The notes: generated by a model from the letters alone, not told the origin. Shown: positions 25,066 through 33,939, counted from the first letter of the stretch. The stretch: 45,462 bases of DNA from Lachnospiraceae bacterium (GCA_017521195.1 JAFXGP010000084.1:1-45462); one strand, 5' to 3'. Numbers and translations: made by a program.

Positions 25066-26271
25066 ATGGCAAGACCAAAATTATCTAAATTAAATCCTAT
25101 GGATTTTACAAAAATGACTCCTGCCAGACAGGCAAAGATTGAAGCAGCTCCTGCAAAAGCTCTTCCACCAACAGATTCATACAAACCAAACCAGTTAGCC
25201 AATGCTCTTCATCCGGAAATTCAGTATCTGAAAGTTTCTAAAATCGTAGAACATGGTAAAGATGCCAAAAGCTACTGGTTAGAACCAAATGCAGAAAAGG
25301 GAACCACTGCTTTAGCATGGTTTAGTGCAGGACAATATTTATCCATTTCTCTCGAAATCGGTAATATTAAACTCTCCCGTCCTTACTCCTTATCCTCTTC
25401 TCCAAGAGAATCTATGGAAGGACACTATATGCTTACCATCAAACGTGTTAAAGACGGTCTGGCATCTAACTATATCTTAGATAACTGGAAAGTAGGTACA
25501 GAAGTAACTGCTTCCGAACCTCTCGGTGTATTTACTTATGAACCACTCCGTGATGCAGATACTGTTATCGGTATTGCTGGAGGAAGCGGTATTACTCCAT
25601 TCCGTTCTCTTGCAAAAGCTATTGCAGATGGAGACGAAGATGCTAATCTGATTCTCCTTTACGGAAGCCGCACTTTAGATGATGCCATTTTCCAGGAAGA
25701 ATTCAAAGCATTAGAGAAATCCTGTGATAAATTTAAACTCGTAAATGTATTAAGCGATGAAACTGATGCAACTTGTGAAAAAGGATTTATTACAGCAGAA
25801 TTAATTAAGAAATATGCTCCGGAAGGTAATTATTCCCTGTTCTTATGCGGACCACAAGCAATGTATGAATTTGTAGATAAAGAAATTGCTACTTTAGGTC
25901 TTCGCAGAAAATTCGTTCGTCACGAATTATTCGGCGAATACTTCAATCCATCTAAGGAAGCAGATTATCCGGCAAATGTAGCCCCTGAATTCAAAGTTAC
26001 TGTTCGTATTGCAGGCAACGAAACAACCATTACTGCTCCGGCAGATACTTCCCTGCTTCGCAGTTTAGAAGCAAATGGTATTGCGGCTCCTGCTCATTGC
26101 CGAAGCGGTGAATGTGGATGGTGCCATTCCAGACTTGTAAGCGGTGAAGTATATACACCAAAATCTGTTGACGGACGTCGTGAAGCAGACTTGATTTACG
26201 GATATATTCATCCCTGCTGTGCTTTTCCATTAAGTGATGTAACTATTGAAGTTCCACCGGTAAGAAAATAA
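25066..26271 (+). CDS. FAD/NAD(P)-binding oxidoreductase with C-terminal [2Fe-2S] ferredoxin domain
   Basis: A 401-residue modular reductase. Order: a ferredoxin-reductase FAD domain (SRPYSLSSSPRE is the FAD RxYS motif), the NAD(P) domain (VIGIAGGSGITPFRSLAKA; FLCGPQAMYEF), and a plant-type [2Fe-2S] domain with C345-x4-C350-x2-C353-x30-C384. I start at ATG 25066, behind AAAGGAGGTGC; a GTG at 25057 lies inside that site. Such proteins pass electrons from NAD(P)H to a partner enzyme. The gene follows the CrtI-like flavoprotein after one base. Confidence 0.88.
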   Translation: MARPKLSKLNPMDFTKMTPARQAKIEAAPAKALPPTDSYKPNQLANALHPEIQYLKVSKIVEHGKDAKSYWLEPNAEKGTTALAWFSAGQYLSISLEIGNIKLSRPYSLSSSPRESMEGHYMLTIKRVKDGLASNYILDNWKVGTEVTASEPLGVFTYEPLRDADTVIGIAGGSGITPFRSLAKAIADGDEDANLILLYGSRTLDDAIFQEEFKALEKSCDKFKLVNVLSDETDATCEKGFITAELIKKYAPEGNYSLFLCGPQAMYEFVDKEIATLGLRRKFVRHELFGEYFNPSKEADYPANVAPEFKVTVRIAGNETTITAPADTSLLRSLEANGIAAPAHCRSGECGWCHSRLVSGEVYTPKSVDGRREADLIYGYIHPCCAFPLSDVTIEVPPVRK

Positions 26272-26281
26272 CGGCATATAA

Positions 26282-26322
26282 AAGCGCTTAAGGTTTTATA
26301 ACCTTAAGCGCTTATCTTTTTT
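26282..26322. terminator. Terminator between convergent genes
   Basis: A perfect 14-bp stem AAGCGCTTAAGGTT/AACCTTAAGCGCTT with loop TTAT, then ATCTTTTTT on the plus strand. It ends the flavoprotein transcript and, with a weaker T-run, may serve the convergent pyrophosphatase gene. Confidence 0.9.
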
Positions 26323-26329
26323 AATATTC

Positions 26330-27988
26330 CTAATGCTGTAATGACACTACAAATGCCGGAATTAACTGTTTCTTACGGGAAACTACATCCTGCAAATAGA
26401 TACTTTCTATATCTTCCGGCAACTTAAATGCCTGAATAGCTAACTCTTTTGCATTTTTTCCATAGCAAAGGAGTTCTGTTCCTACTTCCATTACATTAGT
26501 CAGCATGAAAAATACCATGTCTAACTTCTGCTTTTTAGCCACCTGCTCTAAATATGGAACCATGAGTGTTTTCAATTCTTCAATTTCCTCTCCACTCATA
26601 CAGTTAACCTGTCCAACTCCAAACTTAACTTCTCCTGCAGCAAACTGTTTGAAATCCTGATAACAAATCTCTTCCGCAGTTTTTCCTTTCAAATCACTAC
26701 CTGCCTTGAACATATTGGCCGCTAATTCCTTCAAATCTAAATCTGCGATTTCCGCCAATTCTTTTGCAGTCAACTCATCCACCCAGGTACAAGTCGGTGA
26801 ACGGAAGAATAATGTATCTGAAATAATCGCCGCACATAATAAAGATGCAATCGTTTTATCAGGCTGAATATTGTTTTCTTTGTACATCGCATACACAATT
26901 GTAGCTGTACATCCTACCGGCTGATTTCTAAAGTATACAGGTCCCAGAGTCTCAATACCACCTAATCTGTGATGGTCGATAATTTCAAGAATATCTGCCT
27001 GTTCAATACCATCAACTGCCTGTGTTTTTTCATTATGGTCTACAAGAATAACTTTTCTCTTGCTGGCTTCCATCAAACGTCTACTGGAAATAAATCCGTA
27101 GTATTTTCCTTCATCATCCAATACAGGAAAATCTCGTGTACGCTTACTGGTAACAATCCCCTTAATTTCTTCCACATTATCTTTGGTATTAAATACTGTA
27201 AGATTTTCCTTTTTATTCATGAAATACTTAACCGGTGTACTCTGGTTAATCAAACGAGCTGCCGTAAAGGCATCATAAGGCGTAGAAATAACTACAATAT
27301 CACGTTCTTCTGCAAGTTTTTTAATCGTTTTACTTATCGGCGCATTTAAACATGCAATGATACAGCTGGCATTTAATTCAATAGCACAAAGCTGAACTTC
27401 ATAACGATTTCCAAGAATTACCAAATCGTCACTTTCAATAATCTTTTCCATCATATCCGGACTGGATGCTGCCACCACAACTTTTCCTTTTACAAAATGT
27501 GCATGTGGATTACCTGTAATAATTTCTCCATCCAAAGTATTCACAATATTCTGGTACTGTGTACGAGCATTACTTAAAATTTCATTATCGTAAACATCCA
27601 TATAAGACATTGCAATATCACCGGTAGAAATTACACCCTCAAGTTCATCATTCTTCGTTACTGCAATGGTATATACATTTTGTTCTTTCATGGTAGACCA
27701 TGCTTCTTTAATAGATGTATTACCGCTAATCCCCGGGATCGTATTTACATCTACATCTCTTACTTTTAAATAAGAATTGGATAATAATTTCGGTGTTTCT
27801 ACTCCAAAACGATCCAAGACATAATGTGTTTCTTCATTCAACAATCCGGCGCTTCTTGGAATATGTTCTGCTTCTGAAATCTGATTCTTCAAATGTGCAT
27901 ATGCTATAGCAGAACAAATAGAATCCGTATCCGGATTTTTATGTCCAATGATATGTACTTTATTTTGATAGTTCTTATAAATGTCCAA
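26330..27988 (-). CDS. ppaC: Manganese-dependent inorganic pyrophosphatase with CBS and DRTGG domains
   Basis: A 552-residue family II (DHH) pyrophosphatase that hydrolyses PPi to phosphate. The DHH part has GHKNPDTDSICSAIAYA near the N-terminus and ILVDHNEKT, IIDHHRLG later. Between them lie two CBS halves split by a DRTGG-type domain (KVVVAASSPD to ISTPYDAF), the arrangement regulated by adenine nucleotides in clostridial enzymes. I choose TTG 27988 (MDIYKNYQNKVHIIGHK) because GGGGGTGA lies six bases before it; the open frame runs 17 codons further but would start inside the promoter. Confidence 0.9.
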   Translation of the reverse strand: MDIYKNYQNKVHIIGHKNPDTDSICSAIAYAHLKNQISEAEHIPRSAGLLNEETHYVLDRFGVETPKLLSNSYLKVRDVDVNTIPGISGNTSIKEAWSTMKEQNVYTIAVTKNDELEGVISTGDIAMSYMDVYDNEILSNARTQYQNIVNTLDGEIITGNPHAHFVKGKVVVAASSPDMMEKIIESDDLVILGNRYEVQLCAIELNASCIIACLNAPISKTIKKLAEERDIVVISTPYDAFTAARLINQSTPVKYFMNKKENLTVFNTKDNVEEIKGIVTSKRTRDFPVLDDEGKYYGFISSRRLMEASKRKVILVDHNEKTQAVDGIEQADILEIIDHHRLGGIETLGPVYFRNQPVGCTATIVYAMYKENNIQPDKTIASLLCAAIISDTLFFRSPTCTWVDELTAKELAEIADLDLKELAANMFKAGSDLKGKTAEEICYQDFKQFAAGEVKFGVGQVNCMSGEEIEELKTLMVPYLEQVAKKQKLDMVFFMLTNVMEVGTELLCYGKNAKELAIQAFKLPEDIESIYLQDVVSRKKQLIPAFVVSLQH

Positions 27989-27994
27989 AATTTT

Positions 27995-28039
27995 CACCCC
28001 CACTAATACTAGTTTAAGTGGGGGTGACGCATTTGTCAA
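27995..28039 (-). promoter_or_regulatory. Pyrophosphatase promoter with palindromic operator around the -10
   Basis: TTGACA (28039-28034), a 17-base spacer and TAAACT (28016-28011) on the minus strand. The 10-base arms CACCCCCACT (27995-28004) and AGTGGGGGTG (28017-28026) are perfect complements and flank the -10, with a 12-base centre containing ACTAGT. Confidence 0.65.
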
Positions 28040-28069
28040 ACATTGTTTTTTTTATAACATTTTACATTC

Positions 28070-29350
28070 TTAACGTTTTGCCAAATCTTCAATAATTTCT
28101 TCCCATGTAATTCCTTTTTCTGCCATAAGTACCATCATATGGTAGAGAAAATCAGAAATCTCATACTTAATCTCATTTGGATTAGGATTCTTGGCTGCAA
28201 TTACAATTTCCGTTGCCTCTTCTCCCAATTTCTTAAGAATCTTATCAATTCCTTTGTCAAACAGATAATTAGTATAAGAACCCTCTTTTGGATTTACTTT
28301 TCTATCCTGAATTACAGCAAATACCTCTTCAAATACTTTCAATGGATTGCTAACTTTTGCATCTTCTTTTTCCATAATTGAATTGAAGAAACAGCTATAA
28401 CTTCCGGTATGACAAGCCGGTCCTATCTGGGATACTTTGGCTAAAATAGTATCTTTATCACAATCTGCAACCAGACTCTTTACATACTGATAATGACCGC
28501 TGGTATCTCCTTTCACCCAAAGTTCATCACGGCTGCGACTCCAATAAGTCATTTTCCCTGTGGATAATGTCTTTTCATAGGCCTCTTTATTCATATATGC
28601 CATCATTAATACTGCATCCGTCTTGTAATCCTGTACAATCACAGGCACCATGCCATCACTATTCTTTTTGAACTCTTCCCAGCTGATGCTTGCTTCCAAA
28701 GCCGCCATAGGAATTCCATTGCTCTTTAAAAGCATCTTTAAAGAATCTATTTCTTTGGCATTCTTATTCACCATTTCTCCGGCTACACCACTAACATTTT
28801 TCTGGAGCATAATTTCAATCATTTTATCCAAAGATACATCCGGTAAGAGTGCAACAACCGAAATCGGAGCGTTAGCAAATGCTTCTTTAAATTTATTACC
28901 CATATATATGGTCTCACAAGCATAATCTTTGATGATGTCAGCAAATTCAGAATATGTATTTTCATCTTTTACGGAAACCACAATCTTTTCTTTTCCAAAT
29001 TTTAAAGAAACTTCTTCGGTAATTGCAATATTTCCGTCTTTCGAATAATTTAATACTGCCTTCTGGCATCCTGCATAAAGAAGCTTCTTCACATCTTCCA
29101 TACGTTTTACATTTCCTGCTCCGATAACAGGAACTTCCACATTCTCGCAAATCGCCTTGATTATATCTAATGCCTCTTCGTGCTCTTTATCCCCCATGGA
29201 TAAATCAAAAACGAGCAATTCATCCGCATGTTTATCACTATACATTTTCGCCAATGCAACCGGATCTTTGCTTACCACAGTTAAATTATCAAAACCTGTG
29301 ATTGCCTCTTTTTCATATAAGAAAATAGACGCAACTAATTTTTTATTCAT
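28070..29350 (-). CDS. hisIE: HisIE with an N-terminal degenerate HisA/HisF-like barrel
   Basis: 426 residues. The C-terminal half is phosphoribosyl-AMP cyclohydrolase (HisI: MTYWSRSRDELWVKGDTSGH, DCDKDTIL, GPACHTGSYSCFF) followed by phosphoribosyl-ATP pyrophosphatase (HisE: KKLGEEATEIVIAAKN, EISDFLYHMMVLM). These catalyse steps 2 and 3 of histidine synthesis. The first 230 residues look like a HisA/HisF TIM barrel, but the N-terminal PxxD strand reads KLVASIFLYEKEAITG and the second aspartate position reads IVVSVKDE, so both catalytic Asp appear lost. The start is ATG 29350, with GGAGAT upstream; four extra codons are possible. Confidence 0.9.
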   Translation of the reverse strand: MNKKLVASIFLYEKEAITGFDNLTVVSKDPVALAKMYSDKHADELLVFDLSMGDKEHEEALDIIKAICENVEVPVIGAGNVKRMEDVKKLLYAGCQKAVLNYSKDGNIAITEEVSLKFGKEKIVVSVKDENTYSEFADIIKDYACETIYMGNKFKEAFANAPISVVALLPDVSLDKMIEIMLQKNVSGVAGEMVNKNAKEIDSLKMLLKSNGIPMAALEASISWEEFKKNSDGMVPVIVQDYKTDAVLMMAYMNKEAYEKTLSTGKMTYWSRSRDELWVKGDTSGHYQYVKSLVADCDKDTILAKVSQIGPACHTGSYSCFFNSIMEKEDAKVSNPLKVFEEVFAVIQDRKVNPKEGSYTNYLFDKGIDKILKKLGEEATEIVIAAKNPNPNEIKYEISDFLYHMMVLMAEKGITWEEIIEDLAKR

Positions 29351-29410
29351 AAATATCTCCATTCTGTCGCTTATAATCCAAATAGTCTGTCTTATATGTC
29401 ATACACACAA

Positions 29411-29998
29411 TTACAAACTACCCTTTGTAGATAAAATTCCTTCAATTCTCTCATCTATGCTTGTTGCCTGATCTAAGGCCTTAGCAAATGCCTTAAACGC
29501 AGCTTCCGCTATATGATGTGAATTCACTCCGGACAACATCTTCATATGAAGATTCATTCCGCATTTGTAAGAAATCGCATAGAAAAATTCACGTACTAAC
29601 TCTGTATCAAATTCACCGATTTTTTCTGTCGGAAATTCCAAATCAAACTGAAAATATGGCCGACCGCACAAGTCAACAGCACAAAGAACCAGCGCATCAT
29701 CCATAGGAAGAATAAAACTGCCATATCTTTTGATACCCTTTTTATCTCCAATAGCTTCTGCAATAGCCTGTCCCAGAACAATGCCTGTGTCTTCCACTGT
29801 ATGATGTGCATCTACCTGCAGGTCACCTTCTACTTTTACATCTAAATCAAAAAAACCATGTTTGGAAAATCCTTCCAACATATGATCAAAGAAACCAACG
29901 CCTGTAGAAATCTCACTTTTACCGGTTCCGTCAATATTCAGGCTTAATTGAATATCTGTTTCTTTTGTTTTTCTAACCACTTTTGTCTCTCTTGCCAT
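29411..29998 (-). CDS. hisB: Imidazoleglycerol-phosphate dehydratase
   Basis: A 195-residue monofunctional HisB. The metal-binding histidine motifs are present: GVGFFDHMLEGFSKHG, DAHHTVEDTGI, and VNSHHIAEAAFKAFA. It lacks the N-terminal phosphatase domain of enteric HisB, as usual in Firmicutes. It removes water from imidazole-glycerol phosphate. The gene follows hisD after 12 bases. Confidence 0.97.
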   Translation of the reverse strand: MARETKVVRKTKETDIQLSLNIDGTGKSEISTGVGFFDHMLEGFSKHGFFDLDVKVEGDLQVDAHHTVEDTGIVLGQAIAEAIGDKKGIKRYGSFILPMDDALVLCAVDLCGRPYFQFDLEFPTEKIGEFDTELVREFFYAISYKCGMNLHMKMLSGVNSHHIAEAAFKAFAKALDQATSIDERIEGILSTKGSL

Positions 29999-30010
29999 AA
30001 CGTAACCTTT

Positions 30011-31300
30011 CTATTCAAATCTAACCTTAATGGAATTTGCATGAGCCGTAAGCCCTTCTCTCTCTGCAAATAACTCTATATCTTTATGCACTTTTTCCAA
30101 AGCCTCTCTGGAATAAGAAATAATGCTGGTTTTCTTCATAAAATCATCCACATTCAATGGTGAAAAGAATCTTGCAGTTCCATTGGTCGGTAATACATGA
30201 TTAGGACCTGCAAAATAATCTCCCAGCGGTTCGGAAGAATATTCACCCAAGAAAATAGCACCTGCATTCTGAATCTTAGTCATAACCGAAAACGGATCTT
30301 TTGTAAGAATTTCCAGATGTTCGGATGCAATGGCATTGGCTGTTTCTATAGCCTCTTCCATAGTATCCACTAACAAAATATATCCGTAATTCTCCAAGGA
30401 CTTTCTCATAATTTCTGTTCTGGATAACTCTTCCACAAAAATATCTACCTGTTCCGATACTTTCTCAGCCAATTCTTCGCTGGTAGTTACTAAAATAGCA
30501 CTTGCAAGCTCATCATGTTCTGCTTGGGATAATAAGTCAGCTGCTACATATCTTGGATTTGCAGTTTCATCTGCAATTACCAAAATTTCACTCGGACCTG
30601 CAATAGAATCTATACTCACATAACCAAAACATGCTTTTTTAGCCAATGCCACGAAAATATTCCCCGGTCCCGTAATCTTATCTACTTTTGGAATAGTCTC
30701 TGTACCAAATGCCAGTGCCGCAATAGCCTGAGCACCGCCTACTTTGTAAATCTCATCTACTCCTGCAATATCTGCAGCAACTAAAGTCCCCGGATTCACT
30801 TTTCCGTCCGCCCCTGCCGGTGTGGTCATTACAATTTTTTTAACGCCTGCCACTTTAGCCGGTAATACATTCATCAATACACTGGATGGATACGCCGCTT
30901 TTCCTCCCGGTACATACACCCCTGCTTTTTCAATAGGTAAAACTTTCATTCCCAGAATTGTTCCGTCCGGTTTTGGATCAAACCAACTGTTATGAAGCTG
31001 TTTTGTATGGAATGCAGTAATATTTTCTGCACTTTTTTTCATGCAGGCAACAAACTCATCATCAATCAGTGCATAAGCTTCTTCAATTTCTTCTTCGGAA
31101 ACTCTTAAATTTTCACTGTTACAATCCCATTTATCAAACTTATTAGTATATTCAAATATGGCTTCGTCTCTTTTTTCACGAACTGCCTGAATAATTTCAT
31201 TTACGATTGCTTCGTATTGTCCATATTGATTCGGACTTCTTTTTAACAATTCTTCCAAAAGATTGTTTCTTGTTTCTTCTGTTAATTTCAAAGTACGCAT
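30011..31300 (-). CDS. hisD: Histidinol dehydrogenase
   Basis: A 429-residue HisD, which oxidises histidinol to histidine with two NAD+. Clear hallmarks are VYVPGGKAAYPSSVLMNVLPAKVAGVK, AGVDEIYKVGGAQAIAALAFGT, KITGPGN, DSIAGPSEI and LSQAEHDELASAILVT, with Zn and catalytic histidines in AEHD and AGPNHVLPT. It follows hisG directly. Confidence 0.98.
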   Translation of the reverse strand: MRTLKLTEETRNNLLEELLKRSPNQYGQYEAIVNEIIQAVREKRDEAIFEYTNKFDKWDCNSENLRVSEEEIEEAYALIDDEFVACMKKSAENITAFHTKQLHNSWFDPKPDGTILGMKVLPIEKAGVYVPGGKAAYPSSVLMNVLPAKVAGVKKIVMTTPAGADGKVNPGTLVAADIAGVDEIYKVGGAQAIAALAFGTETIPKVDKITGPGNIFVALAKKACFGYVSIDSIAGPSEILVIADETANPRYVAADLLSQAEHDELASAILVTTSEELAEKVSEQVDIFVEELSRTEIMRKSLENYGYILLVDTMEEAIETANAIASEHLEILTKDPFSVMTKIQNAGAIFLGEYSSEPLGDYFAGPNHVLPTNGTARFFSPLNVDDFMKKTSIISYSREALEKVHKDIELFAEREGLTAHANSIKVRFE

Positions 31301-31960
31301 TTAATTCTGTTCCTTTTCCAATTCTTTCTTTAACTGTGCTATCAAAGGCTTAATTCTGTCTGCATGCATCTGCATACTCACCTGATTTACAATCATTCTC
31401 GCTGATAACGGACATATTTCTTCCAAAACATCCAGTCCGTTTTCTCTTAAAGTAGAACCGGTTTCCACGATATCCACTATCACATCACCCAATTCCACAA
31501 TCGGTCCTAATTCCACGGAACCATTCAGCTTAATAATATCTACCGTCTGATGTTTCTTATTATAAAAGTAATCTTTTGCAATATTAGGATATTTACTACA
31601 TACTCGAATCATTTCATGGTGTTGCAATAATTCTTTGCTTTTCTCCGGTCCACAAACACACATACGGCATTTGCCAAATCCCAAATCTAATACCTCGTAT
31701 ACCTGCTTTCCTTCTTCCAATAAGGTATCTTTTCCTACAACACCAATATCGGCTGCACCATATTCCACATATGTAGGTACATCCGGCCCCTTTGCCAAAA
31801 AGAATTTTAATTTTAATTCTTCATTTACAAAAACAAGTTTTCTGGAATTCTTGTCTTTTATTTCTTCACAGGTAATTCCAATTTTTTCTAACAATTCCAA
31901 GGTTTTATTAGCCAATCTTCCTTTCCCTAAGGCAAAGGTAAGATAACGTTCTTCACTCAT
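31301..31960 (-). CDS. hisG: ATP phosphoribosyltransferase, short form (HisG_S)
   Basis: A 219-residue short-form HisG that starts histidine synthesis by joining ATP and PRPP. It keeps FALGKGRLANKTLELLE, DVPTYVEYGAADIGVVGKDTL and the PRPP loop DIVETGSTLRENGL, and lacks the C-terminal regulatory domain. Short forms need HisZ, encoded just upstream. The start is ATG 31960 (MSEERYLTF) with AGGAG nine bases upstream, not six codons earlier. Confidence 0.96.
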   Translation of the reverse strand: MSEERYLTFALGKGRLANKTLELLEKIGITCEEIKDKNSRKLVFVNEELKLKFFLAKGPDVPTYVEYGAADIGVVGKDTLLEEGKQVYEVLDLGFGKCRMCVCGPEKSKELLQHHEMIRVCSKYPNIAKDYFYNKKHQTVDIIKLNGSVELGPIVELGDVIVDIVETGSTLRENGLDVLEEICPLSARMIVNQVSMQMHADRIKPLIAQLKKELEKEQN

Positions 31961-32008
31961 GGCACATCTCCTAACCATTCATTTCATTATTCTTCCACGC
32001 TTATGTAA

Positions 32009-33196
32009 TTATTTCATCAAATAAACTACTTGGTTTATTCCGTGATTCTTGGCATAAGCCTCATAATCTGCGGTGGATTTTGCTGTATCAAATCTCATAA
32101 GCTGTACATTGACACCTTTATCACGATGTGTTTTAGCTTCTTTCAACGCTTCTTCAAATCCTAATCCATCATAAACAATCAATAAATTCTTATCTTTTAA
32201 AGGAATCTCTATCTTCTGACGTTTTAATGCCTGCATCAAATCATCAATAACAATCACAAAACCTATTGCCGGTGAATTTTTACCAAAATAAGGAAGTAAT
32301 TTATCATATCTCCCACCTTTCACCACTACATCACCGATTCCGATAGTATATACCTTAAATATAATCCCTGTATAATACTGATAACTGCTTAACATCCCTA
32401 AGTCAAAGGAAACATACTTTTCCACGTTATATGCACATAAGACTTCATATAAGCTTTTTAATCTCTCGATAGCCCCCTGCACTAACGGGTGGTTGGATAA
32501 TTTTCCTGCTTCTTCCAACATATCTACAGAACCAAATAAATCTTCAATAGCCATAATAACTTTAATTTTATCTTCTGCTACTTTTTCAGACTGTAAATAC
32601 TCTTTTACCGCAAAGAAATTTTTATTGGAAATATAATTACGAATCACACTTTCCTGCTCTTCGTTCAAGGTTAAATCTTCACAAATCCCTTTAAAATAAT
32701 CAATTTCTCCTACATTGACCCGAAACTGCTTCAAACCGGTCTGCTGCAGAGCATCGATTAACATGGCAATAATCTCACCATCGGCTTCTACAGAAGCATC
32801 CCCCATAAGTTCTGCCCCCATCTGGGTAGTTTCCTTCAATTTTCCCTGTAACAAACTGGTATTGGAAAATGTATTTCCCACATAAGACAATCTTAGCGGC
32901 AAATCTTCATCTACAAAATACTTCGCTGCACATCTGGCCATAGATGGTGTAAAGTCCGGTCGTAAACACAAAATATTTCCGTCAGAATCAAAAAATTTAA
33001 ACAAATCTTTTGCCGGAGTTGTTCCTATTTCCTTTCCAAACACATCAAAATACTCAAATGTTGGTGTCTGAATGTCCTGATATCCATATAAATGAATCTG
33101 TTTATGTAATATATTTTGTATCGTTAACTTATTCGCATATTCTTTTCCATAGATATCTCTTACACCTTCCGGTGTATGGATTAATTCTGTATTCAT
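32009..33196 (-). CDS. hisZ: ATP phosphoribosyltransferase regulatory subunit HisZ
   Basis: A 395-residue HisRS-like paralogue without the anticodon-binding domain. The class II fold is seen in TPEGVRDIYGKEYANK, TPTFEYFDVFG, LRPDFTPSMARCAA (motif 2 region) and GIGDVVVKGGRYDKLLPYFG (motif 3 region). It activates short HisG and gives histidine feedback. It is the first gene of the his operon, behind a near-perfect promoter. It is unlikely to be a tRNA synthetase because the catalytic motif 2 lacks the HisRS form. Confidence 0.93.
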   Translation of the reverse strand: MNTELIHTPEGVRDIYGKEYANKLTIQNILHKQIHLYGYQDIQTPTFEYFDVFGKEIGTTPAKDLFKFFDSDGNILCLRPDFTPSMARCAAKYFVDEDLPLRLSYVGNTFSNTSLLQGKLKETTQMGAELMGDASVEADGEIIAMLIDALQQTGLKQFRVNVGEIDYFKGICEDLTLNEEQESVIRNYISNKNFFAVKEYLQSEKVAEDKIKVIMAIEDLFGSVDMLEEAGKLSNHPLVQGAIERLKSLYEVLCAYNVEKYVSFDLGMLSSYQYYTGIIFKVYTIGIGDVVVKGGRYDKLLPYFGKNSPAIGFVIVIDDLMQALKRQKIEIPLKDKNLLIVYDGLGFEEALKEAKTHRDKGVNVQLMRFDTAKSTADYEAYAKNHGINQVVYLMK

Positions 33197-33267
33197 ATAG
33201 GATACCTTCTTTTCTTCTTAATTAGAATTATAAAACCTGCTCTGCTATAACCATTTTCTTTACCACT

Positions 33268-33334
33268 TTAGCATGGTAGTGTGTTAGCAAACTAAATCTT
33301 TTGATAGTATACTAAAAAAATTTCTACTTGTCAA
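33268..33334 (-). promoter_or_regulatory. his operon promoter with tandem TTAGC operator-like sites
   Basis: TTGACA (33334-33329), 17-base spacer, TATACT (33311-33306) on the minus strand. Just downstream lies the palindrome TTAGCAAACTAA (33284-33295) and, 16 bases on, the half-conserved TTAGCATGGTAG (33268-33279). Position and symmetry fit a repressor, for example a TrpR-like HisR/YerC. No T-box was seen. Confidence 0.7.
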
Positions 33335-33344
33335 ATACTTCCCT

Positions 33345-33881
33345 TTACTCTTCTCTTTGTTCCAAATCCAGATTTAACATATCCAAATAAGGAACTAATA
33401 TGCCATGTTTCTTAGGCATTTCAAATTTAGGATCCAGCTCCTCAAAACGGAAACTTTTCCGTCCACCCTCTTTTGCTCTTTTCCAAAACACAAGTAACTG
33501 TTCCAAATTCAAATAGTAGAATAAATCTTTATGGGAATAATAAATAATCAAAAATGCAATTCCACCCTGTTTTTCAAAATTCACCATAAACTCCACCTGA
33601 TGTTCATGGATATTTTGAAGTGAAAATGTATCTACTGCACATTCTTTAGCATCAAAACAAACCGGAATTCCCTGTACTGCACCTATATAGTCAACGGTAC
33701 TCTTCTGGTCAAAATATGCCAGGGTAATTTGTCTGTTTTCTTTATCAATATTAATTGGCGTAATCGGTGTAGGAATCTTCTGAATCAACGCCAATCCATT
33801 TTCCAAATATTTCTCATTAGTTCTGTTAATTAAATCTTCCAGGGTAGAACCTCTAAGTCCTCTGGAATTCCATGTTGCCAT
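33345..33881 (-). CDS. recU: Holliday junction resolvase RecU
   Basis: A 178-residue RecU of the PD-(D/E)XK nuclease fold. The pattern is complete: N-terminal NSRGLRGSTLEDLINRTNEKY, the active site D64 in STVDYIG with D77 and K79 in CFDAKE, then NIHEHQVEFMVNFEKQGGIAFLII. RecU cuts four-way junctions in recombination and chromosome segregation. Unlike Bacilli, where it pairs with a penicillin-binding protein gene, it lies here between the his operon and an RluA-type gene. Confidence 0.9.
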   Translation of the reverse strand: MATWNSRGLRGSTLEDLINRTNEKYLENGLALIQKIPTPITPINIDKENRQITLAYFDQKSTVDYIGAVQGIPVCFDAKECAVDTFSLQNIHEHQVEFMVNFEKQGGIAFLIIYYSHKDLFYYLNLEQLLVFWKRAKEGGRKSFRFEELDPKFEMPKKHGILVPYLDMLNLDLEQREE

Positions 33882-33939
33882 GTAACATCCTCTTTTCTAT
33901 CTGCTTCATAATATAAAGCAATAATTCAAAACATATTAT

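Noticed and set aside
26969-27349. A 126-codon plus-strand frame opposite the pyrophosphatase gene
   Set aside because: It has no ribosome-binding site or family resemblance and is the shadow of the well-supported minus-strand gene.
32009-33196. Histidyl-tRNA synthetase
   Set aside because: It lacks the anticodon-binding domain and lies beside short-form hisG, so HisZ is the right call.
33197-33344. T-box riboswitch before the his operon
   Set aside because: No specifier loop or T-box consensus was found, and the leader is only about 100 bases with operator-like palindromes instead.
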